DNA of 64,000 bases, taken from positions 62,001-126,000 of the forward strand of contig JBMOMT010000043.1 of the NCBI GenBank assembly GCA_049324835.1, given 5' to 3'. Shown piece after piece: positions 25,089-33,319 of the stretch. Both the position numbers and the translations under genes were made by a program. This stretch comes from JBMOMT01 sp049324835 (GTDB lineage Bacteria; Chloroflexota; Anaerolineae; CAYNKW01). A model generated the notes under the pieces. It did not search any database. It saw only the letters and a program-made list of their open reading frames with translations, and had not been told where the DNA came from. Positions within the stretch are counted from its first letter, which is position 1, and the number at the start of each line of letters is the position of its first letter.

Positions 25089-26344
25089 GTTGCGGTATCT
25101 CTTTCTAGCAATTGGTGGTACAACTGGACCAGTCGATCGTTCAAGTTGTGGATGTCGTAATGTTTTTCCACAAAGTCTCGGCCGGCCCGGCCCAACCTGG
25201 TCCATTCCTGCGGGTGCTCGATCAAAAAGCTCAGCCTTTCTGCCAGGGCATCAACGTCTCGTTCCGGCACGAGAAAGCCGGATAGTCCATCTTGAATCAG
25301 CTCGGGAATGCCGCTGTGCCAGGTGCTGAGCACGGGCAATCCCTGGGCCAGGGCCTCCATCAGCACCACCGGTATGCCTTCCTGATCGCCATCCTGGCTG
25401 GTCACGCTGGGGGCCAGCAGGATATCGGCTTTTTGCATCAGCGTGATGATGTCCTGTTGCTGCTGCCAGCCCAAAAGCCGGATCTGCCGGCTCAGGCCGA
25501 GAGATTCGATCCGGTTAGCGAGCTGGTTTCGGAGCGGCCCATCGCCGGCTATTTTGTATTCGATTTGGGGGTGTTTTTTCAACACCTGGGCTACAGCCTG
25601 GATGGCGTATTCCATGCCCTTTTTTTCCACGAGGCGCGCCACCGAAAACAAGTGCACCTGGCCATCGCTTCGCGGCTGGCGCGGCTGAAATTGAAAGCGG
25701 TGGGTATCGATGCCCATCCTGTGCACGGCGATTTTTCGTTCAGGGCAGCCCAATTCGATCAGGGCATCTCGCCACCTGTCGCTGATGGGCAGGAACCGGT
25801 CGCCCACCTCAAAAAGGTGGGCGTATTCACCCCGTCCTTTGGTCCGGAGGCGCCTGGTGATGTCATAGCCGTGAAATGTGGTGACGATTTTGCCGGTAAT
25901 GGCGCCGATGTCTTTGAGCCGGGCAGCCAGATTGCCGTTGGGCCCGAAATGACAGTGCACGATATCGTATTGGCCAACCCGATCTAAAAGGGTGAGGGTT
26001 TCGGACACGGCCTGAAAAGAGATGGCGGTATCGCCGTATTTCAAGACATTGAGCGATCTGAGCAGCGGCAGGGGGCGGCGGCCCAGGTGGGTGATGACGA
26101 GGCCCAGTGCCTTGATGGGGCGCAAGAGTTTGATGGCCGGTATGGTTTTCGGATCAACCTTGTAATAAACGGTGCGGGCCAGCAGATCGTATCTGCCCAC
26201 ATCGGTGTGTATGGTCGGCTCGCCGGTGGGTTTTTTGGCATAGATGCCAACCTCGTGCCCGCGATCCAGCAGGCCGGTGATCTGGCTCAGGATAAAGGTC
26301 TGCGAAAGACTTGGAAATTCATTGACAAAAAAGGCGATTCTCAT
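25085..26344 (-). CDS. Glycosyltransferase, GT4 (WcaL/colanic-acid type)
   Basis: 419 residues. N-terminus MRIAFFVNEFPSLSQTFILS is the classic start of WcaL-like enzymes; then YDIVHCHFGPNGNLAARLKD (H-x-HF motif, about 126-145) and IVTTFHGYDITR. Donor half: VHLFSVARLVEKKGMEYAIQ, YKIAGDGPLRNQL, IRLLGWQQQQDIITLMQKAD, ILLAPSVTSQDGDQEGIPVV, and LMEALAQGLPVLSTWHSGIP. It is close in layout to the enzyme at 10483-11748, including the SQDGDQEGIPV loop. Its stop overlaps the start of the esterase gene (ATGA). The start is 21 bases after the stop of the upstream GT2 gene. Confidence 0.91.
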   Translation of the reverse strand: MRIAFFVNEFPSLSQTFILSQITGLLDRGHEVGIYAKKPTGEPTIHTDVGRYDLLARTVYYKVDPKTIPAIKLLRPIKALGLVITHLGRRPLPLLRSLNVLKYGDTAISFQAVSETLTLLDRVGQYDIVHCHFGPNGNLAARLKDIGAITGKIVTTFHGYDITRRLRTKGRGEYAHLFEVGDRFLPISDRWRDALIELGCPERKIAVHRMGIDTHRFQFQPRQPRSDGQVHLFSVARLVEKKGMEYAIQAVAQVLKKHPQIEYKIAGDGPLRNQLANRIESLGLSRQIRLLGWQQQQDIITLMQKADILLAPSVTSQDGDQEGIPVVLMEALAQGLPVLSTWHSGIPELIQDGLSGFLVPERDVDALAERLSFLIEHPQEWTRLGRAGRDFVEKHYDIHNLNDRLVQLYHQLLERDTAT

Positions 26345-26365
26345 GTTCGAACGATGGCTCCGGGT

Positions 26366-27289
26366 TTACCTGCGCTTTTCGTTCAGATCGAACTTTTCCA
26401 TGACCTTTAGAACAGGAGGGGGCAGGTGTTTGAAATCGAACTTTTCGAAAACGATCCAGTAGGTTTTCCAGCGCTCCAGCGGCGCTTTGACCGCCTGGGC
26501 GCGGCTGTAGCTCAAACGGGCAAAGAAACGAGAGCCCTCTACTCTGAGTCGCTCCGCGCCTTCAGGCGCCAGTTGGCCCATCAAATCCAACAGGTCGAGG
26601 AAATCGTCGCACCAATCGCCGACCTTGACGGCGAACGTTCTTTCATCGGGGTGTTTGCGGAAACTGGCCTTGATCTCGGGCACATCGACCCGGCCGTATT
26701 GAGCGGCCAGCCTGGCAATGGCTACCCCATCCTGCAAAAGCTGGCATTTGGAGTGGAGGCCCCCCATTTCCTTTAGACGTTGGGTGTTGAACAGCGTGCT
26801 GACAAGATACCAGGAGGTCTTGTAAGAAAACCAGCCCCGGAAAAATTCCTCCGTCGAGAGCCCTTCTACCAGATTGGGCGCCTCGTGTTTGACCCGCCCC
26901 TGGGCATCGATGGCCCGCACCCCGGTGCGAATGACGCCATAGTGGGTTTCGTAATTGGCCTTTTCCAGGCAGACCTGGACGAAATCCTCGTCGATCAAAT
27001 CGTCGTCGTGGAGCAGCAGGAAATAGGCCCCCTGGGCCTGTTCCAGGCAGAAATTGAAATTGTTGGCAGGGCCAATGTTTTTATCGTGCCTGAAATACCG
27101 TATGCGCGGATCGCCATAGCCGGTCACCAGCGCCCCGGTGTGATCCGGCGAGCAGTTATCCGAAACGACGATCTCGATGTTGCGGTAGGTTTGGTTGAGC
27201 GCGCTTTCCAGAGCCTGCCTCAAAAAGCCATCGGCGCGGTTGTAGGTGGGTATGCCGATGGTCACCAAGGGGTGGGTACGCTCGTTCAT
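26366..27289 (-). CDS. Glycosyltransferase family 2
   Basis: 307 residues from the ATG at 27289. GT-A fold. Signature: HPLVTIGIPTYNRADGFLRQ, IEIVVSDNCSPDHTGAL, then FLLLHDDDLIDEDFVQVCLE with the metal-binding DDD (about 91-97). The rest, FFRGWFSYKTSWYLVSTLFN and LLQDGVAIARLAAQYG, matches the second half of this family (acceptor site). A perfect GGAGG lies six bases before the ATG and the ATG overlaps the upstream acyltransferase stop (ATGA). The frame stays open to 27475, but that part reads over the acyltransferase gene and is not used. Confidence 0.9.
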   Translation of the reverse strand: MNERTHPLVTIGIPTYNRADGFLRQALESALNQTYRNIEIVVSDNCSPDHTGALVTGYGDPRIRYFRHDKNIGPANNFNFCLEQAQGAYFLLLHDDDLIDEDFVQVCLEKANYETHYGVIRTGVRAIDAQGRVKHEAPNLVEGLSTEEFFRGWFSYKTSWYLVSTLFNTQRLKEMGGLHSKCQLLQDGVAIARLAAQYGRVDVPEIKASFRKHPDERTFAVKVGDWCDDFLDLLDLMGQLAPEGAERLRVEGSRFFARLSYSRAQAVKAPLERWKTYWIVFEKFDFKHLPPPVLKVMEKFDLNEKRR

Positions 27290-28080
27290 GTGGAACCTCC
27301 ACGAATCTGGTTGCTTTTCCACTCGTAATTTTCCTGGATAACCCGCGCCGGAGATCCGCCGATCAGGACATGATCGTGGTCGAACCGGCCGGCGACGACG
27401 CTTCCCAACGCGACGAGGCTGTGATGGCCGATCTGGGCTCCTGGGGCAAAACGCACAGCAGAACCGATGTAGCAATGGCTGCCGATGACGATGGAGCGAT
27501 CTTGTACTCCGGCCCCATGCGTCCAGAATTGGCTGTCTCGCCCACCAATCCAGGAATTCTCGCCCAGCTCAAAACCGCCGACGGTGTCAAAGAAATGGCC
27601 GTTGGTGATCAGGCTGCCGGGCCCGATGGTGCAGGCGCGGGCATAACCGGCATCCTGGAACTGGTCTTCCAGCGCCCAGGAGCCGCATTCGAAAACATTG
27701 CCGGAGACAATTCGCGCGCCATCGGCTATTTTCAGGCCAAAGGGCCCCTTGAACCGGTTGTGCTGGCCGATCGTCGCCTGTCCTATCACGACCTGGCCGC
27801 TATCCAGCCAGGTGTTGGCCTGGCCTATTCGAGCGCCGTCCTTTATTTCCAGCTCAAAGGCTCCCTGGAAACGGTTGCCCCTGCCGATCCGAACCTTGCC
27901 GATTCTGGCTTGCTTTACGGCGATGACGGTAGCAAAACCGATCCGGGCCGCAAGCGAGATCTGGTAGCCGCGCACCAGCCGATAACCCAGGATCCTCAAG
28001 AGGTTCACAGGCATCAGGCTGATCAGCCTGGAGATGATCATTTTCGCTCTGCCAGGCCCATTGCTCTTCTCCGACCTCAT
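27286..28080 (-). CDS. Hexapeptide-repeat acyltransferase with an internal duplication
   Basis: About 264 residues from the ATG at 28080. A TTG at 28125 or an ATG at 28041 are other possible starts; no strong ribosome binding site decides. An N-terminal amphipathic stretch (MIISRLISLMPVNLLRILGY) may dock on the membrane. The left-handed beta-helix has two related blocks, IGRGNRFQGAFELEIKDGAR and IGQHNRFKGPFGLKIADGAR, each followed by a similar IxxxN segment, showing an internal repeat of about 46 residues. The C-terminal half is the usual acyltransferase end: DRSIVIGSHCYIGSAVRFAP, IGHHSLVALGSVVAGRF and VLIGGSPARVI. Acetyl-CoA would be the donor. Together with the next upstream gene it suggests two separate acylations. 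Confidence 0.78.
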   Translation of the reverse strand: MRSEKSNGPGRAKMIISRLISLMPVNLLRILGYRLVRGYQISLAARIGFATVIAVKQARIGKVRIGRGNRFQGAFELEIKDGARIGQANTWLDSGQVVIGQATIGQHNRFKGPFGLKIADGARIVSGNVFECGSWALEDQFQDAGYARACTIGPGSLITNGHFFDTVGGFELGENSWIGGRDSQFWTHGAGVQDRSIVIGSHCYIGSAVRFAPGAQIGHHSLVALGSVVAGRFDHDHVLIGGSPARVIQENYEWKSNQIRGGST

Positions 28081-28128
28081 TTGAATTTCTCTCTGCACAG
28101 GCTCGTTGGGCTCGGTTCCGCCCAAGCT

Positions 28129-28848
28129 TCAAGATAGAGCCAGATCGCTGCGCATTTTCACCACGCGGGCCGGATTGCCCACCGCGATAGCGCCATCTGG
28201 CACGTCGCTGGTGACCACAGACCCGGCGCCGATCACCGCTCCCTGGCCGATGCGGACGCCATCCAGCACGATCACCCCCACTCCTAGCCAGGCGCCATCA
28301 CCAATGACGATGCTGCCTCTGGATTGCAGCGGCTGGGCGCTGATAGGCCGATCTGGCGCGACGCCGTGATTGTAAGAGTAGAGGGCGCAGTTGGGCGCAA
28401 TCATCACATCCGCCCCGATCTCGATCGGCGCTTTGTAGGCGTTGATCTGGCAGCGGGGGTGGATGCTGCTTCCGTCGCCGATGGTCAGGCTGCCGCCATA
28501 GCCGGTCTCGATGATGACATCGCGATAGATGCGCACCCGATCCCCCATCTTGATAGGACCTCCTGCCTGCCGCTGAAAAATGACGACACGCTCGTCCATA
28601 AAGACGTGGGCGCCGAGTGTCAGATCGGCGTGAAAAAGAGTCACGCTCGGCGCGATATACCCTCTGGGGTTCATATCAGAAAGGGAAACCCGGGCCTTGT
28701 GCGGTTTGGCGAACCACGACGCCAGGCGTGTGGCCAGCCTGCCTGGCCAACTCGGACCGGCCCAGCGCATCCAAAAGCGCGTCCAGCTTTTGCTCATCGT
28801 GCTCTGGCAGCGGCGCCAGCTCCGGCGCAGATACGAACCTGGGCTCAT
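28129..28848 (-). CDS. Hexapeptide-repeat acetyltransferase (WcaF/maltose acetyltransferase-like)
   Basis: 239 residues. Left-handed beta-helix O-acetyltransferase. A basic N-terminus (LRRSWRRCQSTMSKSWTRFW) precedes repeats: APSVTLFHADLTLGAHVFMD, IKMGDRVRIYRDVIIETG, LTIGDGSSIHPRCQINAYKA, IEIGADVMIAPNCALYSYNH (catalytic His region), GSIVIGDGAWLGVGVIVLDG, VRIGQGAVIGAGSVVTSDVP and AIAVGNPARVV (CoA site). Its start overlaps the stop of the DmsC-like gene as ATGA, tying the redox block to glycan genes in one transcript. The N-terminal 50 residues are less typical, so a later start is possible. Confidence 0.85.
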   Translation of the reverse strand: MSPGSYLRRSWRRCQSTMSKSWTRFWMRWAGPSWPGRLATRLASWFAKPHKARVSLSDMNPRGYIAPSVTLFHADLTLGAHVFMDERVVIFQRQAGGPIKMGDRVRIYRDVIIETGYGGSLTIGDGSSIHPRCQINAYKAPIEIGADVMIAPNCALYSYNHGVAPDRPISAQPLQSRGSIVIGDGAWLGVGVIVLDGVRIGQGAVIGAGSVVTSDVPDGAIAVGNPARVVKMRSDLALS

Positions 28849-29813
28849 GATTTCTCTGCCATCCTTTGAATGGACGGATGTTGCTTTTCTGGCGCGCGCC
28901 GCTCGGGTTTAGCCATGACGATCCCCCGCAAATAGCCTGCCCGGCGGACGAGATCGGATTTTTGCACCGCGCCCCCGGCCATCAAGGCCAACCCGGCCCA
29001 AGCGGCGATCGCGCGCCACAGAACCGTCTGACTGTAGCTGCCCGCCAGCAACAGTGTCAGGAGCAGCAGCATAGGCAGCAGATGGCCGATACCCAGGGCC
29101 ATCCAAAGAGATTGGGGGCGTCGCAGGGTCCTGGTGGCCGCGCAAAAGGCGGTATCTTGAGAGCCGTACAGGTAAAACAGCCACACGCCCACGTTCAGCG
29201 CGGCGCAGAGCAGCCCTGCCGCCGCCAGTTCCCCCTCCATTTCAGAGCTGACCAGCAGCGCCAGCCCGCTGCCTGTGACCCAGGCCGAGGTCAGAAAAAA
29301 GAGAGGGATGAGGGGCCTGTGCCAGGCGATCACGGCTACGCTGCGGTAGATGATAAAGCCATGGCTGAGTATCAATCCGATGGCGGCCACGCTGGCCAGT
29401 CCCCAGAGCACCGGGTGAGGGAGCAGCCAATCCAGCAGCGCCGCCAGGCAGAAAATAGCCGCTGCCAGGGTTTCGCGCGACATCCAGGAATGGCGCAGGT
29501 AGCGCAGCATGTGACGGCTGCGCAGAATGCGCCGGGCATCCAAAAGATAGCTCTTGATGTGTGAGCTTTCCATCGCCAGGGCCAGGAACCCCAGGCCAAC
29601 CAGCGCCGGGGCCAGCAGCTTGAATGCCGCGGATCGAGGCTCGATCTGGCCTTGGGTTTGAAGGATGATAACCAGCGAACTCTGCAAGTAATAACCGGCG
29701 CCCATGCCGCCTAGAACAAAATTGACCACGCCCGCTGAGCCCCACTCGCGTTGCATTTTGGGTCGGACAAGTTCCATGCCTGGCTGCTCCTCCTGTTTGA
29801 TGGTAATTCTCAC
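28845..29813 (-). CDS. DmsC/PhsC-like membrane anchor subunit (quinone-interacting)
   Basis: 322 residues, GTG start overlapping the ferredoxin stop (GTGA). About eight membrane segments. The first part, EWGSAGVVNFVLGGMGAGYY, matches the start of DMSO-reductase anchor subunits, followed by LVGLGFLALAMESSHIKSYL (His conserved near the quinone site), LAAAIFCLAALLDWLL, GLASVAAIGLILSHGFIIYR, PLIPLFFLTSAWVTGSGLAL, and late segments around LLPMLLLLTLLLAGSY. In DmsABC this subunit exchanges electrons with menaquinol. There is no molybdopterin catalytic subunit in the window. A GMC flavoprotein lies in its place upstream. A soluble C-terminal tail (RGIVMAKPERRAPEKQHPS) is cytoplasmic. The family is likely; the specific role is inferred. 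Confidence 0.72.
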   Translation of the reverse strand: MRITIKQEEQPGMELVRPKMQREWGSAGVVNFVLGGMGAGYYLQSSLVIILQTQGQIEPRSAAFKLLAPALVGLGFLALAMESSHIKSYLLDARRILRSRHMLRYLRHSWMSRETLAAAIFCLAALLDWLLPHPVLWGLASVAAIGLILSHGFIIYRSVAVIAWHRPLIPLFFLTSAWVTGSGLALLVSSEMEGELAAAGLLCAALNVGVWLFYLYGSQDTAFCAATRTLRRPQSLWMALGIGHLLPMLLLLTLLLAGSYSQTVLWRAIAAWAGLALMAGGAVQKSDLVRRAGYLRGIVMAKPERRAPEKQHPSIQRMAEKS

Positions 29814-30454
29814 TCGACGATATAGAAAACGGACGGCGCGGTGCCCAGTTCTTCTTGAAGGCGGGCGGTCTGGTTTTCCCGAATCAGTTGCGATACTGTG
29901 CTCTCGGGGTCATCCAGATTGCCAAAGTGCAGGGCGCCGGCGGTGCAGGCGATCACGCAAGCTGGTGTGGCTTCGGCGTCCACACCGGGCTGCAACCCCT
30001 TTGCCAACCCTGCTTCCAGGCGCGGCAGGCAAAAGTGGCATTTGGTGCAGACGCCGTTGTGATCCGGAGCGGCTTGGAATGCATCTGTATTCACCGGTAG
30101 AGTTTCGGCAAACTGGCGCGCGTCGCCTTGAAAAAGAATGCTGCGGGCCATATAAGGGCAGGCCACAATGCAATAACCGCAGCCGATACACAGCTCATAA
30201 TCGACATCTACAATGCCATCGGGCCGGCGGAAGGTGGCTGTGGTGGGACACACTTCCTGGCAAGGAGGATGCTCGCAGTGCATGCAGCTCATCGGCACAG
30301 ACATCCGCTCTCTTTGCGGGGGATCGCTGAGCCCGCCATCTACGATCCAGCGCCAGTGATCTGGGGGGACCTTGTTGGTCTGTTTGCAGACTTTGGAACA
30401 GGCCTGGCAGCCGATGCACCTGCGCAGATCAATTACCATTGCCCAACGTGTCAT
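29810..30454 (-). CDS. DmsB/PhsB-like 4x[4Fe-4S] ferredoxin subunit
   Basis: 214 residues. Electron-transfer subunit of the complex-iron-sulfur-molybdoenzyme family. Four cysteine groups are seen: CIGCQACSKVC (13-23), CMHCEHPPCQEVCP, CIGCGYCIVACP and CTKCHFCLPR with a distant CVIAC, which is the expected order and number for four clusters. There is no Tat signal, so the protein probably stays on the cytoplasmic side. TAGGAG precedes the ATG by 8 bases. It is encoded between a GMC oxidoreductase and a DmsC-like anchor, a pairing that implies electron flow between the flavoprotein and the quinone pool. Confidence 0.88.
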   Translation of the reverse strand: MTRWAMVIDLRRCIGCQACSKVCKQTNKVPPDHWRWIVDGGLSDPPQRERMSVPMSCMHCEHPPCQEVCPTTATFRRPDGIVDVDYELCIGCGYCIVACPYMARSILFQGDARQFAETLPVNTDAFQAAPDHNGVCTKCHFCLPRLEAGLAKGLQPGVDAEATPACVIACTAGALHFGNLDDPESTVSQLIRENQTARLQEELGTAPSVFYIVE

Positions 30455-30504
30455 CCATCTATCTCCTAAAGCCTTCTTGCAGTCGCTTGTTTGGAATCAT
30501 TGAA

Positions 30505-32049
30505 TCATTGTATGATCAGTTTGATGTGATCGGCCAATCTCACTGCAAGGGCAAGAATGGTCAGCACCGGGTTGGCATAGCCGCTGGTGGCAAAAACCGA
30601 AGGAGGGGCGATGAACAGGTTGGTCATGCCATGTACCCGGCAGTTCTCATCGACCACGCCTTGTTTGGGGTCTGTATGCATGCGCGCTGTGCCCATGTGG
30701 TGCCAGCCGCCGTGAAGGTTGTGGGGTGGGGTATCGTCGGTCAGGCCGATGTGCAGCCAGCCCAGCCCGGCGCGCCGGAGTTCCCGATCGATGATCTCTT
30801 GCGCGCGGCGGATGGTGTGGATATCCAGATGGCTCAATTGCCAGTTCAACTGGACGCGGTTGCGGCCCAGAACATCACGCTCGTCGGCCAGCATCACGCG
30901 GCTGTTGGGGTTGGGGGACTGTTCGCTCATGCTGTTGAGCAGAAAAACCTCGGCCCGGGGGAGCCTGTATTTTCTCAGGAATCTTTGCAGGCGGTGCTCG
31001 GCCAGCCCGAAAATCGAGGCCCCTTTTTCTGAGGCGTGCGCCAGAGCCTGCAATCGATTGGGCATGACGCTGGGATGAATGGAGGTGACAAAGCTGAGCA
31101 GTTTTTCTCGGCGCAAGGTTTTTTCTGTGAGGGCCAGCTTGCCCTGAATGGTGACGCCATTGACGGTGTGTATTTTGTACAGATCGGTCGAGTTGAATAC
31201 GTTGGCATTCGACGGAATCAATATCCCAGACCAGAGGTGGGGGTGCTCCATAAAAAATCGCCCCACCAGATCGTTTTGGTTGCCCAACCCGGCGCCGATG
31301 GCCTGGTTCGAGAGCAGCAGCAGGCGAGGGGTCTCGATGGCGCCGGTGGCTAAAATGAATATCCGGGCTGCAATCCAAAACCTGCTGCCCTGCAGGCAGG
31401 CTGTGCGCAGGCGGGTTGCCATTTGCGCCGTTTCTGTTGTCTCGATTTCCACTGCGTTGGCATAAAGATAGGCGGTAATGTTGCCCGCCTTTTCCATCTC
31501 GTGGCGATAGTCATAGATAAACGTGTCTCGCGAGCCAAATTGAAAAATAGAGGTTTCCACCTGTCCATCGAGAAAGCCCAGGCGGGGACGCCTGACCGGG
31601 TCTTCCCAGGTCTCTAGATTGTAATCATAGGGGCCGATTTTAAAGATGGATTGGGCCCGGGCAAAATAGGGATCGAGGTGGGTTTTATCAAAAGGCCAGC
31701 CGCTGTGAGGGACCCAATCGCGCTGCTCAAAATCGATCGCATCCAGGGGTCTTGTCCGCGCTCCAAGCCGATCATTGCCCAGTTCTAGCAGCCAGCGATG
31801 GCTTGTGCCCCCGAAAGCGCAGGTTCGCGCCGTATCCAGCGGATAGTAGGGATGTCCGGTGTTTTCGCCCCAGTAGAGCGACTGCGTGGCTCTATCGGGC
31901 TCCAATCCGCCACTTTCCAGCAAGCAGACCCGGAACTTTTGGCCCGAGAACTCTTGGGCCAGGGCGAGCCCTGCAACCCCCGCGCCGACGATGCAGACAT
32001 CGGTTTCTATGGTTTCATTCTCAGGGATCGAACGGGCATCAATGATCAT
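30505..32049 (-). CDS. GMC-family FAD-dependent oxidoreductase
   Basis: 514 residues from the ATG at 32049 (GGGA eight bases upstream). GMC enzymes oxidise an alcohol, often on a sugar, with FAD. The FAD site is TDVCIVGAGVAGLALAQEFS (GxGxxG at 22-27) plus RIFILATGAIETPRLLLLSN. The catalytic region is GGWHHMGTARMHTDPKQGV (His-His-Met context) and the family end FATSGYANPVLTILALAVRL. The segment FGGTSHRWLLEL near residue 80 is the usual FAD-contact loop. There is no signal peptide or cytochrome domain, so it is expected in the cytoplasm. It lies 50 bases upstream of the DmsB-like gene and 34 bases downstream of a PP-loop gene. A sugar or sugar-nucleotide substrate is inferred from the context. 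Confidence 0.82.
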   Translation of the reverse strand: MIIDARSIPENETIETDVCIVGAGVAGLALAQEFSGQKFRVCLLESGGLEPDRATQSLYWGENTGHPYYPLDTARTCAFGGTSHRWLLELGNDRLGARTRPLDAIDFEQRDWVPHSGWPFDKTHLDPYFARAQSIFKIGPYDYNLETWEDPVRRPRLGFLDGQVETSIFQFGSRDTFIYDYRHEMEKAGNITAYLYANAVEIETTETAQMATRLRTACLQGSRFWIAARIFILATGAIETPRLLLLSNQAIGAGLGNQNDLVGRFFMEHPHLWSGILIPSNANVFNSTDLYKIHTVNGVTIQGKLALTEKTLRREKLLSFVTSIHPSVMPNRLQALAHASEKGASIFGLAEHRLQRFLRKYRLPRAEVFLLNSMSEQSPNPNSRVMLADERDVLGRNRVQLNWQLSHLDIHTIRRAQEIIDRELRRAGLGWLHIGLTDDTPPHNLHGGWHHMGTARMHTDPKQGVVDENCRVHGMTNLFIAPPSVFATSGYANPVLTILALAVRLADHIKLIIQ

Positions 32050-32083
32050 GCAGATTCCCTTTCTATTCGAGGTGTCGTGTGGC

Positions 32084-33319
32084 TTATTTGCCCGGGGAAA
32101 AGAGCGCTCGCTTGAGCCGGCCATCGAGATAGCGGCGGTCCCATCGTTTGAGCATTGCTTTCAGGCCCGGCTCGCGATCATAATAAACGTCAATTTTGTG
32201 CTGGAGAATCCGCGCCAGGTCCTGGCGGCCGATTTCTGTCAATGGCGTTATCAACTCCTGGTAACACGATGCGACATAGGCATCGTGTACGTTGACAGCT
32301 TTTTGGGCAAGTTCGGCGGAAACATCTCGATGAGGGAATACCGGCGTTCGGTCCAGCGCTCCCAGCGCCAGAAGCGATAGCATGGTTCGGACGCATTTCT
32401 CGCATTCGCCACAGTTTAATCTGTTTTGTTGGTACTTGTAAAAGTGATTACAAACCCTGAGGTGTTGCAAAGCTGGGGGCCAATCGGCGACCAGCCTGGT
32501 TTTTTCAAGCCTCGAAAGGGCCAATCCCTCGTGGCGGATGCGCAAATCGCTGCTGCTATAGTTGGGGTCGAGTAAGGGGTGAGAGCCCCAATGCCCCAGA
32601 TTGGGTAGATCAAAGGTGGCAGCAATGGAGGCGATGGTGATCCGGCGTGCAAAGGCATGGGCTACCGCCGCCAGTGCTGCTCCCCCGAACTGGTAGATCC
32701 AGAAATCAAAGTGGTTGGCAGCGTCCTCCGGGCGGTAATGCAGGTACAGGTTGGTGTAGACGGGAATGAAGGTGATGTCGAGTTCTTGGGCGGCGGCGGA
32801 TAGTGAACGTCTGACGTACTCAAAGACCTGGGGATCATCAAGCTCCAGGCCGTAGACCAGCAAGCCATCTCGGATTGAGGCCGGATGTTCCAGCGGGTAT
32901 CTGAGACGGTTGGCGCGCAGAGTAGCCAGAGAATCGATGCCTCCGGAGAAGAAAAAGCTGGCCCGTGCAGGGGTAGGTGGATCGGGCAAGCTGGAGCGTA
33001 TCTTGGCGTCGATGCGGACCGGTTGGCGGCCGGGGTCGTAATACCAGTACCGCAGCCAGTGCAAGGCAGTGATGAGTCCTTCGCGCAGCTCAGGGCAGAT
33101 GGGGGCGTCGACCAAGACGCGCTCTTCGCCAAAGAACATGGCGGGGATGGCACAGGCCACTAGAAAGGCATGAGGGTTGCAGGTGAGGCCATCGGCAAAG
33201 TCTGTTTCTGTCTCAATGTAGACCTGGTGCTTGGGGCGGTCGCAATCTTCCCACGTTACTGTTGCCGAGATTCTGGCTCTGTTCCCCACTTGCTCGGAAC
33301 CGAGGCCCTCAATTCGCAT
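32084..33319 (-). CDS. PP-loop ATPase (QueC/ExsB-like), copy 2 of a tandem pair
   Basis: 411 residues. PP-loop enzymes adenylate a carboxylate, carbonyl or amide using ATP and release pyrophosphate. The P-loop signature SGGIDS is at 125-130 (context ARASFFFSGGIDSLATLRAN). A metal-type cysteine set, C290 and CGECEKC (C303, C306, C309), resembles the zinc site of QueC. The N-terminal 110 residues (ARISATVTWEDCDRPKHQVY) form a beta domain not found in QueC. The start overlaps the stop of the preceding paralogue by 11 bases, with GGGAGG upstream. Queuosine genes are absent, so a QueC role is unlikely. It may activate a uronic acid or nucleotide-sugar. The function is unknown. Confidence 0.68.
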   Translation of the reverse strand: MRIEGLGSEQVGNRARISATVTWEDCDRPKHQVYIETETDFADGLTCNPHAFLVACAIPAMFFGEERVLVDAPICPELREGLITALHWLRYWYYDPGRQPVRIDAKIRSSLPDPPTPARASFFFSGGIDSLATLRANRLRYPLEHPASIRDGLLVYGLELDDPQVFEYVRRSLSAAAQELDITFIPVYTNLYLHYRPEDAANHFDFWIYQFGGAALAAVAHAFARRITIASIAATFDLPNLGHWGSHPLLDPNYSSSDLRIRHEGLALSRLEKTRLVADWPPALQHLRVCNHFYKYQQNRLNCGECEKCVRTMLSLLALGALDRTPVFPHRDVSAELAQKAVNVHDAYVASCYQELITPLTEIGRQDLARILQHKIDVYYDREPGLKAMLKRWDRRYLDGRLKRALFSPGK

